Source: Nephrocerus scutellatus (Eukaryota; Arthropoda; Insecta; Diptera; Pipunculidae). From it: DNA of 64,000 bases. Positions 33,590 to 45,349 of this stretch are shown here, in pieces (positions within the stretch are counted from its first letter, which is position 1; each line of letters starts with the position of its first letter). A program made the position numbers and the translations under genes. Where the stretch lies: contig OX352761.1 of the NCBI GenBank assembly GCA_947095585.1, positions 60,628,832 through 60,692,831 on the forward strand, written 5' to 3'. The notes under the pieces are model-generated. The model was not told where the DNA came from and did not search any database. It saw only the letters and a list, made by a program, of their open reading frames with translations.

Positions 33590-34230
33590 TAGACTCATTT
33601 GCGACCGAAATCGGCCCCCTGGTTGAATGTAGATCACTATAACATTGTTATATATTATACGTCGTTGCGTTATATGACGATTTGTATAATAACTTACCTT
33701 TACAAATTTAGTAGGCTACGATGCTCGTATGCTTACTTTAGAATTAAACCGCTCTATATGATAGAATTTATTATTTTTCGATTAGTGTAAATCGCCGGTA
33801 TCTATCGGATAAATTGTTTAGTTTAAGTTCAATTGAAAATAAAAATAAGCGATAAGCGAAATGGAAAGTAAGAAGGTCTAATTATTTAATCGTTGAGTTC
33901 GGGTGTTGCTGGACATAAGGGGGTTCGTATTTTATCGCGGGGTAGGTGTACGCATGGAAATTATTTATGATGGTACAGGCAGCTAATTGGCCAAGATCCC
34001 ACTCTAATCCGGCGAGCTAGCTAGCGCATCCGCTAGGCGTACACACTGGCCAAGGGAAAGACTGCTTTGGGAAAACAAACACCATTACAAACAGCACCGT
34101 AAATGTTTGACATTTCGAATCGAAATAAAACTTCTCTTTCTCTATATGCATATGGACATAATATAATTCAAAATAAAAATGATCGTACCGTATCAATTTT
34201 TGCAAAATATAAGTCGTTATTATTGCATTT

Positions 34231-35432
34231 TTGTGTTATTGTAAACTAATTAATCTTGTAAATAATACAAATAAAAGAAAACGTTTTTGGACACGGGAAA
34301 TATACGACAAAAATGAAAGAGAAATGCATGGGTTCTACAAAAAAGTGTTTGCTATTATAAAGGATCGTGATAGTGATCAATTTCACAAAGCCTGCAGGAT
34401 TGGTGTACCCTAATATGAAACTCTTTTTTCCATGCTGAAGGAAAAACTCACAAAAAACTCACCAAGAACTCTAATTCAAGCAGAGTGCCGTTTAGTTCTT
34501 ACATTGATGTGTACATACCAACAATAAAACTTAAAAAGAAATTGTATTAACATTCCCAATAATAGTTTCTTAGCACAATCATCATCATGGCAAACTTTAG
34601 CTTGGCCATTTCGTATGGGAGTTTCGACAGTGCGTGAAATCGTCTTGGAAACATGTGAAGTGATCTGGGAGGAGTTACATGGAATTTACTTGTCACCACC
34701 CTTTTCAATAAAATGGAAGCAAATAGTTATTGATAACTTCAATACTGCCAAACTGTGTCGGTGCCATCGACGGAAGGCATATCCTGATCAAGTGGCCACC
34801 ACATGGAGGCTCTCTGTATTCTGTATATTATAGTATTGTCTTATTGGCTGAATGTGATAGTAATTAATGCTTGACTGCAGTCGATATTGGTGCATACGGC
34901 ATCCAAAGTGATGGTGGCATATTACAAGCAAATGGTTTTGGAAGTAAAATCTTACACGGAGATATGAATTTACCAGCTGATGAAGTGATTCCTAACTCGG
35001 ACGTAATATGCAGCCTTCCCACTTAAACATAATTTGATGATACCATACTCGCGAAAACATCTTACAAAATATCAAGAAACTTTCAACATAAGACTTTCAT
35101 CTGCACGTATTAAAATTGAGAACACTTTTGGAATAATGACTACTAAATGGAGAGTTTTACTTAATTCGATTAACTGTTTCCCTCAAAACGCAGAAAAAAT
35201 AGTCAAAGCCGGTGTTGTTTTACATAATTTTGCAAATATGAATGATTCCAGCTATTTCCCCGTAAACAGTGTTGGTGAATTAAATGAAGATTTGGATATA
35301 CCAGGCCTTTGGCGTAAAAACAAGTCTTACTTACCACAGTGTAAGTTCTTTACAAGGTTCAATGCTACCCGAAGTGCATTTGCCTTAAGAGACACACTAA
35401 CGGAATATTTATGCCATCAAAAACCTCAATAA
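34231..35432 (+). pseudogene. PIF/Harbinger transposase (copy B)
   Basis: Plus strand: KRFWTREIYDKNEREMHGFYK to a stop after the KACRIGVP position, then GVSTVREIVLETCEVIWEEL (34,615 on), with a frameshift before the first catalytic Asp segment. The VDIG segment is followed by a 24-bp deletion that removes the FPYYFIGD residues. The final 132 residues are open (RIKIENTFGIMTTKWR to HQKPQ). It keeps the WKQIVIDNF region that is damaged in copy A. Not functional. Confidence 0.85.
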
Positions 35433-35646
35433 TGCATCCAATCAATAAAAATAAAAAAAAGTTTTAAATGAATATAAATACTTTTTCTTTATATTTAATA
35501 AATACTTAAACTAAGATAACAAAAGTTTTTTATTTCATTACAGCCTTGCTTACTTTGTCAGTCTTTATATAAAACTATTAAAAAAACTCAAAATCAACAT
35601 TTTCACAGTTTCGAGTAAAAAAATAATAATAAAATAACTAATATTA

Positions 35647-36474
35647 CTATTCATATTTCTGTATCTCTTCCATTATTATCCGCGACAATTCGCTTTTAAT
35701 AAAAGCCTGGGAAGAGGAAGGCAGATTTGCTTCCTGTATTTGGATTGCTGCCGATGAAAAAAACAAATTCAGAGAATTCGATCATTGAAAATTTTGTTTT
35801 ACCATCTGTAAAACCTCGGTCATTTCTTTGTGGGCCTAATCAATTTTAGCATTTCTTTCGTCCTGCTGGCTGCGTCGTTTTTTTGCTGGTGTTTCTTTTA
35901 ATTTGGGTGGAGATTTCATGGTTGGTTCTTCTAATTGGTATGAGTTTTCATCCAATACATCAAGATCAACCTCGATCATTTCGGAGAATGCTGGATCTGA
36001 ATTGTTTAGCTCATCAACATTTGAAATGACATCAGCACGATGGTAATTGCCAGTAGTTCTAAAATAATGTTATATTTAATTAATCAATTTAATTACATTG
36101 TTAACCAGGATCTTCTTACTGTTCATTTGATCCAGGAATGTCGTCTAGAAATCGTATGAGCTCTGTGAATTTCCATGTTTTTATAGGAGAAAGCGCACCA
36201 CTGCCACTAGGCTGAAACCTCTTTTTTCCCCCGAATATACCGGTCTCTTAAAGTTGTCCACCTTTTTTTGGCTGTTGAACTAGAAAATGAAATATGTAAA
36301 GTTAAATACAATTGTATACGTTTAGAATATTACAATCAACAAACCTGGTACGCTGAGATTATCGGCAATTTCCCTCCACTTTGTTTCTTTTACATCTATA
36401 TTTTTGAACGATTTTCTCCTTTTGTCGTAAAGAAACGAATTCTCCCTTACCATTTCAATTAATTTTTCTTCCAT
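35647..36474 (-). pseudogene. MADF protein gene (copy B)
   Basis: Minus strand from ATG at 36,474. Same exon layout as copy A, but intron 2 keeps a normal GTAAGA donor. The shared TAG at 35,836-35,838 truncates the protein after the KKRRSQQDERNAKID segment. The downstream IIMEEIQKYE frame ends at 35,647. Confidence 0.78.
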
Positions 36475-36524
36475 TGTTTACAACTTCAGTTTTGTTTTGC
36501 AGTTTGGTGCGCCTGAATAACGTA

Positions 36525-36812
36525 TGCTATATTGCTTTCAACAAAATGAGTTAGGTATTTTTTGTGGTTAACGGCTGATTAAAGCACAGCAAAAACTAAC
36601 CAAATTTTGGTAAATTTTTTGTTTCATGTGTTTGCCAACTTATCCATATATAATTTTTAAAAGTCGACTCTGGTGGTGAGAATTATAAATAAAAATTTGG
36701 TTAAATATTCTTAACCAAAATTTTTTTTTTTGGTTAACGCTTAACCACTTTCTGGTCACAACAATGTGTTTGTTGTTGCAATTTTTATTTTTTTGTTGAA
36801 AGCAATATAGCA
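36525..36812. mobile_element. MITE-like element (copy B)
   Basis: Same 22-bp TIRs as 20,269-20,557, here 288 bp long. Confidence 0.6.
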
Positions 36813-37129
36813 GTAGTTGAAAAGTTGTCAGCAATGCAACAGCAACAGCAAATTTAGGACTTAGGTCTAACGGCGCTGTTGCTGTTCTAATCTGTGCTGA
36901 ATCATTGAAATACATTAGTTATAAAACATTGCTGCCGCTGTTGCTGTGGCTGTTTTAACCTGTTTCGCGCTTAACATTAGATTTATTACTTTGAAATATT
37001 AAGGTGGCAACACATTTTAACTTTACATAATCTGTACATAATTTTTATTTGCAATAAATTTTATTATTATAAAATTTGCCAATGTATGCAAAAAGAAAAT
37101 AAAATAAATTATGTTACACACGTACGAAG

Positions 37130-38130
37130 AAATCACCACAATACCAATTAACGCCCTACATCAATCAAAACAATTAGAAAAATGAATTTTTCATAAAATT
37201 ACTTAAAAATTTGGAAGACTCTTTCTCCTGATGGGGGCGCTTCTTCCAAACAAGATTTCGGTTTTTATGTCTGCTCAATAAGGGCTTTCAATGTCCGATA
37301 GCCCTAACCGCGTAAACCCTATAATACACTTTGTACATGGCTTTGTATAGGTAACTCAATTATATGATATATCACTCAATTATATGAAAAACCACATGAA
37401 CCAGGTACAAATTTATCAAACCTCCGTTTGAGCTGGCCTGGCTGGCAGAAGTAATTTTCACCTTTCAGTTGATACCAATATTTAGCCCGCCCACTTTTAA
37501 ACGCGCCCCTTACTGAACTTTAATATGAAAGTAATTTTTTGGCTACAACTCTGTCGAGGGGGGTTGGATTGAACCCAATTTTTATAAAATGAAAGGTATT
37601 ATTAATAACTCAATCTCAATCATATGATATTTCACTCAATTGTATAAACAACCACATGCACCAGGTACAACTTGATCAAACTTTCGTTTAAGCTGGCCTA
37701 CGCTCATAAAAAAGTACGGCTGGGTAGAAGTATTTTCACCTTTAAGTTAACACTGACATTTAGGCCCGTCCACTTTTAAACACGCCCCCTGCTGAACTTT
37801 AATGTGAAAATCATTTTGGCTCTAACTCTGTCGAGGGTGGTTGGATTGGACCCAATTTATAGGACGGAAGGTATTTTTATTACCTTTCATATGATTCCAA
37901 TTAACCCCCTAACATCCATCAAACCACATATTCAGTTTTATAAAAAGAGCTCAAAACTTTGGAAGCCCCACTCTTTTTAAGGGGGAGTTTCCAACAAACA
38001 AGATTGCGGTTTTCGAGGTCTGCTCAATAAGGGCTGAACGGGTGTGCCCGAAAGCCGTAACCCTTTGGCCCCTAAAATGCACTTTAGCGGATATTTTCAA
38101 CTTCCGGGATCCCGTTGGGATTGATTAACC
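37130..38130. repeat. Nested R-S-S-R non-coding repeats (copy B)
   Basis: Reverse-orientation copy of 18,950-19,960, with the same two ~278-bp units and flanking GAGCAGAC repeats. Confidence 0.8.
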
Positions 38131-38274
38131 ACAATAATTTTCATTTTATTAAAAAAAAAATATTTATATCATATAATTTTTCATTACATTTTATTTAATT
38201 TATTTTTATTACAATCTATATATATAAAAGTGAAACTTTGTATGTATGTATGTATGTCCGGTATGGACTGCCAA

Positions 38275-38690
38275 AACCTTCAACCGATCGCGTTCTAACT
38301 TTGCATATGGGTTTTCTACCATAATAGGCACTAAATAGGCATATTTTGAAAGTGGTCAGACTCCTAGGTCAAGGGGTCACCATACGAATTTTTTTTATTG
38401 TTTTTACAAATTGCATATTTTTATGAATCGATCGCGTTCAAACTTTGCTTAGGGGTTTTCTACCAAAATTAACACATAATAGGCATATTTTGAAAGTGGT
38501 CAGACTCCTAAGTCAAAGGGTCTCCATAAGAATTTTTTTTGTTGTTTCTACAAATTGCATGTTTTTATGAAGCAATCGCGTTTAAACTTTGCGTAGGGGT
38601 TTTATACCATAATGGGCACTAAATAGGTATATTTGAAAGTGGTCAGACTCCTGGGCCAAGGGGTCACCATTTCACAAATTGCATATTTTT
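38275..38690. repeat. Helitron 5' subterminal repeats (copy B)
   Basis: GTGGTCAGACTCCT recurs at 38,352, 38,497 and 38,639, a period of 142-145 bp. Confidence 0.88.
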
Positions 38691-38778
38691 ATGAATTTAT
38701 TAGAATTTTTAAATAGTAGCTATCTGACATTTTGCATAACTGTTTGGCATTTAAAAAAAAATAAGAACCACTGTATTT

Positions 38779-40793
38779 TTGAAGGGGTCTGATACTTCGG
38801 TCTGGAGCTCCCCGATTTTTTTCACATGCCTCCAAAAAAGATATATACTCAGAGCTTTAAATTCCAGAACAGCGGAAACATCAGAAGAGCGCGATACGCG
38901 TCTACTAAACAACCAAATAAGAGCTTCAATTTCCAGGAATGGAATGTGTTGCTCGAACGGTAAAGTCAATTTGCCACCTTTGGATGATCCACCTGAACCA
39001 CTACTATCTTACATGTCCGAAACTACCATGTTATCCCAACACTTTCTACAAAACATTCGAAAGTATAACTCAAGCTTCCAAATGACATCATTTGGAGCAA
39101 CAAATATTGTCAGCAATGTGGGTTTCATGCTAACTTTCAAAGTTCAGGGACAAGCTTATCATCAAGTCAGTTCACTACTTCCTTTAACAAATAACGATTC
39201 GAAAATTTTACAAATTTACTTCATGGGCGATGATGAGACGGAAGCTGATCAACGTTGCGCAATTAGTCGAGGGACAAAACGTGAAATTATTTGAAGTTTA
39301 CAAAAATTATTTCACGAACACAACCATTTGGTGAATTTATTCAAAACTGCTTTGGATCAAATGCCATCAGATGATTATAGAGTCTTTATAAAAGCAGATA
39401 GAACACCATCTGGTGAACATGAAAGACGCTTCAATGCTCCAACAATCGAAGTGTCAATTGTCATGGTAGGGACAGAATTCGATAAGCGTGATATTATTAT
39501 CCATAGACGAAATACAAATCTGCAACGTGTTACTGAAACACACAGATCGTATGATACGCTTCAATATGCGATACTATTTTGGCAAGGGGAATATGGATAT
39601 AATTTTAACGTGATGCAAACTAAACCCGCTACTGGTGCTACGACAATGAAAAAGGTGTGTTATAATAATTTCTTTACGTAGTTAATTCGAATCATGCGCA
39701 GTGTGTGGGCAGTATTTTGTGGAATTAAATCAAATAAAAATATTTGTCCTAAATGTATCCTCTAAGGGATTTTATGCGTATGGTATTATGATGAGAGCTG
39801 ATAAACCGAACCATATCCTAAAGAGTCGTCAGCTTTTTCATCAATTCATTGTTGACATGTATGCCAAAAACAGTTCCAACACAGATCCATAGTATTATAT
39901 CAGCTGAGCTACCCGATCAACAAGAAGATCCAATACTTTTTGAAGTTATCAAAAAAAATATGATTCACGGACCATGCGGAGCACTGAATCCAAATTCACC
40001 ATGCATGAAAGAAGGAAAATGTACCAAAAAATATCCACGAGAGATGCATAAAGGAACGCAAACAGGGGGTGACAGATATCCACAATACAGACGAAGAAAA
40101 CCATACGATTGAGGACAGACAGCTATTATCAAAGTTAAAAATGTGGACGTCGAAATCGATAACAGATAGATTGTTCCCTACACTCCTTTACTATCGAAAT
40201 CGTTTAAAGCATATATTAATGTTGAGTACTGTAATTCAGTTAAGTCAATAAAATACATATGTAAATATGTCAACAAGGGCAGTGATATGGCAGTTTTCGG
40301 CCTTTCAAATACTACCACCGAAGAAGTCACACAATTTCAAATGGCACGATACATAAGCAGTAATGAAGCTTTCTGGCGAATTCTCGGTTTAAGCATTCAC
40401 GAACGTTATCCAACTGTTGTTCATCTCAGTGTTCACTTGGAAAATGGTCAACGAGTCTACTTTACGGAAGAGACTGCACAAGAAAGAGCTGCACAACCAG
40501 CGAATACGACATTAACCGCCCTTTTTAAATTGGGTCAAACAAATGAATTGGCAAAAACTTTGGTGTATCATGAGGTTCAAAAATATTTTACTTGGAACAC
40601 TTCGAGAAAACTGTTTCAAAGGAGAAAGCAAGGTTCAATTGTTCCGAATCATGATGGAGTACGTGGTTCTGATGCATTGGGGCGAGTGAATACTGTCCAT
40701 CCTAATAACGCCGAATGTTCTTATTTGAGAATGCTGCTTCACACAGTTAGGGGACCAACATCGTTTCAAGCATTGAAAACCATTGATGGTTAA
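38779..40793 (+). pseudogene. Helitron N-terminal and Rep region, HUH-deleted (copy B)
   Basis: Plus pieces: 38,779-39,294 (GMCCSNGKVNLPPL, SFGATNIVSN, NNDSKILQIYFMGDDE, better preserved than in copy A), 39,328-39,681, 39,701-39,892, 39,849-40,112 and 40,287-40,793 (YLRMLLHTVRG at the end). VDMYAK runs into PTQIHS, so the HUH motif is deleted as in all copies. About 110 bp of unrelated sequence follows TTMKK. Confidence 0.85.
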
Positions 40794-40795
40794 GT

Positions 40796-42132
40796 ATGTC
40801 ATACATATAGAGAGTCATGTCTAAAACTTGGCTTGCTTAAACATGATTAACATTGGGAAACAACGTTAGCAGAAGCATCTCTTGCATGTCTTCCACAACA
40901 AATACGCACGCTGTTTGCAATAATTTTAACAACTTGCGCACCTTCTGATGCAAAAAGTCTTTGGGAAAAGCATAAAGAACGCCTCAGTGAAGACATACTT
41001 CGACAAGCACGTAGAACAAATCCCAATATGGATATACAGTTTTCACTCAATATTTTTAATGAAGCACTCATATTGATTGAGGACAGGTGTATGTCTATAA
41101 ACAACAAAATTCAAATTCGAGACGCAACAGAAGCAGTGTTTCAGATATTACGATAAAACCAATACGACGTTGAACAGCTGCTAGTTTTCGTTGAGGCTCA
41201 AAAAAGACTCTTAGCTGCAGATCAAAGACTGGCCTACAACACAGTGATGCAATATGTAGAAAACGGAAATGGAGGACTTTTTTTCCTTGATACTCCAGGA
41301 GGCACTGGAAAAACATTTCTTCTCAATTTGATCCTCGCAGAAATTCGAAAGCAGAATCAAATCGGACTCGCTGTAGCATCATCGGGGATTGCATCAACAT
41401 TACTCGATGGGGGACGCACAGCACTTTCGGCTCTAAAACTACCACTAAATTTACAACAAGCCGAAACTCCAACTTACAATATTAGTAAAAGTTCAGGCAT
41501 GGCCACAGTATTAAAAACATGCAAACTCATTATTTGGAATGAATGCACCATATCACATAAGAAAGCTCTAGAAGCACTTGATCGTACTCTGCGAGATTTA
41601 AGAGGAAATAACCAAACAAGGGGATGAGCTCTTATACTGTTAGCAGGTTATTTTCATCAAACATTGCCAGTTATTCCAAGGTCAACACCCGCTGATGAGC
41701 TCAATGCGTGCCTGAAAGCGTTATATCTTCGGAGACATGTAAAGAAAATTACACTATCGACCAATATGCGAGTGTATTTATTTCAAGATAGATCTGCACA
41801 AACATTTTCCAAGCAACTTTTGAATATGGGTGACGGCAAGTTTCCAATTGATTCCGCAACACGTGAGATATTATTTCCATCTGAATTTAGTTAAATTGAA
41901 ATTCCCTATCATTTCAAGCAACTTCAAGAATCACGAATGGCTTCGTGAACGTGCAATTTTAGCTCCCAAGAAGGATGACGCTAACAAAATAAATGATAAA
42001 ATACAATTAAAAATTTCCGGTAAGCCGACAAAATACAAATCTGTTGACACAGTTGCAAATAAGGATCAAGCTGTCAATTATCCCATAGAGTTTCTAAATT
42101 CATTGGAGCCGTCTGGATTGCCACCACACATA
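40796..42132 (+). pseudogene. Helitron helicase region (copy B), Walker B altered
   Basis: TTLAEASLACLPQQIRT, a frameshift region, Walker A PGGTGKT, then IIWNECTI where copies 1 and A have IIWDECTI, and LLAGYFHQ where they have LLAGDFHQ. Both changes hit conserved acidic positions. TGA at about 41,625 and TAA at about 41,892 are shared, and a 29-bp deletion follows the TAA. It ends at SLEPSGLPPH. Confidence 0.85.
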
Positions 42133-42206
42133 TCTATATATATAAAATAGAGAATTTATTTGTATATATATATATATTTGTATATATATATATATACAAA
42201 TAAATT
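42133..42206. repeat. Palindrome centre with TA tracts
   Basis: TCTATATATATAAAA is followed by AATTTATTTG(TA)n and its mirror (TA)nCAAATAAATT, so 42,153-42,206 is itself near-perfectly palindromic with midpoint about 42,180. This is the symmetry point of the whole 35-kb structure. Confidence 0.85.
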
Positions 42207-44798
42207 GATGCAATCCCCGATGATGCTACAGCGAGTCCGATTTGATTCTGCTTTCGAATTTCTGCGAGGATCAAATTGAGAAGAAATGTTTTTCCAGTGA
42301 CGTCGTATTGGTTTTATCGTAATATGTCTCTATCTGAAACACTGCTTCTGTTGCGTCTCGAATTTGAATTTTATTGTTTATGGACATACACCTGTCCTCA
42401 ATCAATATGAGTGCTTCATTAAAAATATTGAGTGAAAACTGTATATCCATATTGGGATTTGTTCTACGTGCTTGTCGAAGTATGTCTTCACTGAGGCGTT
42501 CTTTATGCTTTTCCCAAAGACTTTTTGCATCAGAAGGTGCGCAAGTTGTTAAAATTATTGCAAACAGCGTGCGTATTTGTTGTGGAAGACATGCAAGAGA
42601 TGCTTCTGCTAACGTTGTTTCCCAATGTTAATCATGTTTAAGCAAGCCAAGTTTTAGACATGACTCTCTATATGTATGACATACTTAACCATCAATGGTT
42701 TTCAATGCTTGAAACGATGTTGGTCCCCTAACTGTGTGAAGCAGCATTCTCAAATAAGAACATTCGGCGTTATTAGGATGGACAGTATTCACTCGCCCCA
42801 ATGCATCAGAACCACGTACTCCATCATGATTCGGAACAATTGAACCTTGCTTTCTCCTTTGAAACAGTTTTCTCGAAGTGTTCCAAGTAAAATATTTTTG
42901 AACCTCATGATACACCAAAGTTTTTGCCAATTCATTTGTTTGACCCAATTTAAAAAGGGCGGTTAATGTCGTATTCGCTGGTTGTGCAGCTCTTTCTTGT
43001 GCAGTCTCTTCCGTAAAGTAGACTCGTTGACCATTTTCCAAGTGAACACTGAGATGAACAACAGTTGGATAATGTTCGTGAATGCTTAAACCGAGAATTC
43101 GCCAGAAAGCTTCATTACTGCTTATGTATCGTGCCATTTGAAATTGTGTGACTTCTTCGGTGGTAGTATTTGAAAGGCCGAAAACTGCCATATCACTGCC
43201 CTTGTTGACATATTTACATATGTATTTTATTGACTTAACTGAATTACAGTACTCAACATTAATATATGCTTTAAACGATTTCGATAGTAAAGGAGTGTAG
43301 GGAACAATCTATCTGTTATCGATTTCGACGTCCACATTTTTAACTTTGATAATAGCTGTCTGTCCTCAATCGTATGGTTTTCTTCGTCTGTATTGTGGAT
43401 ATCTGTCACCCCCTGTTTGCGTTCCTTTATGCATCTCTCGTGGATATTTTTTGGTACATTTTCCTTCTTTCATGCATGGTGAATTTGGATTCAGTGCTCC
43501 GCATGGTCCGTGAATCATATTTTTTTTGATAACTTCAAAAAGTATTGGATCTTCTTGTTGATCGGGTAGCTCAGCTGATATAATACTATGGATCTGTGTT
43601 GGAACTGTTTTTGGCATACATGTCAACAATGAATTGATGAAAAAGCTGACGACTCTTTAGGATATGGTTCGGTTTATCAGCTCTCATCATAATACCATAC
43701 GCATAAAATCCCTTAGAGGATACATTTAGGACAAATATTTTTATTTGATTTAATTCCACAAAATACTGCCCACACACTGCGCATGATTCGAATTAACTAC
43801 GTAAAGAAATTATTATAACACACCTTTTTCATTGTCGTAGCACCAGTAGCGGGTTTAGTTTGCATCACGTTAAAATTATATCCATATTCCCCTTGCCAAA
43901 ATAGTATCGCATATTGAAGCGCATCATACGATCTGTGTGTTTCAGTAACACGTTGCAGATTTGTATTTCGTCTATGGATAATAATATCACGCTTATCGAA
44001 TTCTGTCCCTACCATGACAATTGACACTTCGATTGTTGGAGCATTGAAGCGTCTTTCATGTTCACCAGATGGTGTTCTATCTGCTTTTATAAAGACTCTA
44101 TAATCATCTGATGGCATTTGATCCAAAGCAGTTTTGAATAAATTCACCAAATGGTTGTGTTCGTGAAATAATTTTTGTAAACTTCAAATAATTTCACGTT
44201 TTGTCCCTCGACTAATTGCGCAACGTTGATCAGCTTCCGTCTCATCATCGCCCATGAAGTAAATTTGTAAAATTTTCGAATCGTTATTTGTTAAAGGAAG
44301 TAGTGAACTGACTTGATGATAAGCTTGTCCCTGAACTTTGAAAGTTAGCATGAAACCCACATTGCTGACAATATTTGTTGCTCCAAATGATGTCATTTGG
44401 AAGCTTGAGTTATACTTTCGAATGTTTTGTAGAAAGTGTTGGGATAACATGGTAGTTTCGGACATGTAAGATAGTAGTGGTTCAGGTGGATCATCCAAAG
44501 GTGGCAAATTGACTTTACCGTTCGAGCAACACATTCCATTCCTGGAAATTGAAGCTCTTATTTGGTTGTTTAGTAGACGCGTATCGCGCTCTTCTGATGT
44601 TTCCGCTGTTCTGGAATTTAAAGCTCTGAGTATATATCTTTTTTGGAGGCATGTGAAAAAAATCGGGGAGCTCCAGACCGAAGTATCAGACCCCTTCAAA
44701 AATACAGTGGTTCTTGTTTTTTTTAAATGCCAAACAGTTATGCAAAATGTCAGATAGCTACTATTTAAAAATTCTAATAAATTCATAAAAATATGCAA
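42205..44798 (-). pseudogene. Helitron Rep/helicase, HUH-deleted (copy C)
   Basis: Minus pieces: 44,798-44,184 (204 residues, N-terminal domain through MGDDETEADQRC, the best-preserved N-terminus in the window), 44,150-43,797, 43,777-43,586, 43,629-43,366 and 43,191-42,685. The HUH segment is missing between DMYAK and PTQIHS. The helicase start is present to about 42,300 but Walker A is deleted. Confidence 0.85.
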
Positions 44799-45210
44799 TT
44801 TGTGAAATGGTGACCCCTTGGCCCAGGAGTCTGACCACTTTCAAATATACCTATTTAGTGCCCATTATGGTATAAAACCCCTACGCAAAGTTTAAACGCG
44901 ATTGCTTCATAAAAACATGCAATTTGTAGAAACAACAAAAAAAATTCTTATGGAGACCCTTTGACTTAGGAGTCTGACCACTTTCAAAATATGCCTATTA
45001 TGTGTTCATTTTGGTAGAAAACCCCTAAGCAAAGTTTGAACGCGATCGATTCATAAAAATATGCAATTTGTAAAAACAATAAAAAAAATTCGTATGGTGA
45101 CCCCTTGACCTAGGAGTCTGACCACTTTCAAAATATGCCTATTAAGTGCCTATTATGGTAGAAAACCCATATGCAAAGTTAGAACGCGATCGGTTGAAGG
45201 TTTTGGCAGT
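44790..45210. repeat. Helitron 5' subterminal repeats (copy C)
   Basis: Three ~143-bp units, as in the other copies. Confidence 0.85.
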
Positions 45211-45349
45211 CCATACCGGACATACATACATACATACAAAGTTTCACTTTTATATATATAGATTGTAATAAAAATAAATTAAATAAAATGTAATGAAAAA
45301 TTATATGATATAAATAATTTTTTTTTAATAAAATGAAAATTATTGTGGT

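Larger units (their letters stand above)
33592..38214. mobile_element. Element E, copy B (reverse orientation)
   Basis: Inverted copy of 18,863-23,501. It starts with GACTCATTTGCGACCG after TA and ends where the Helitron B 5' terminus begins. 33,592-34,230 is the terminal non-coding part. Differences from A include a 24-bp loss in the transposase and an intact splice donor in the MADF gene. Confidence 0.8.
38215..42132 (+). mobile_element. Helitron, plus copy B (longest copy)
   Basis: The 5' terminus TCTATATATATAAAAGTG follows ACAA at 38,215. Unlike copies 1 and A it has a (GTAT)n stretch and GTCCG just inside. It covers the 5' repeats, N-terminal domain, Rep remnant and helicase to SLEPSGLPPH, then breaks at 42,133 into another TCTATATATATAAAA. 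The proper 3' end is absent. Confidence 0.88.
42205..45262 (-). mobile_element. Helitron, minus copy C
   Basis: Mirror of copy B, with its 5' terminus at 45,262 on minus. It stops at the GIAS residues like copies 1 and A, and has an extra ~134-bp deletion at 42,299/42,300 that removes Walker A. Its 5' end has the (GTAT)n variant shared with B. Confidence 0.88.

Noticed and set aside
40847..41107. Minus frame starting MLFIDIHLSS, repeated in all Helitron copies
   Set aside because: Antisense of the helicase pre-Walker segment with TTLAEASL; a shadow.
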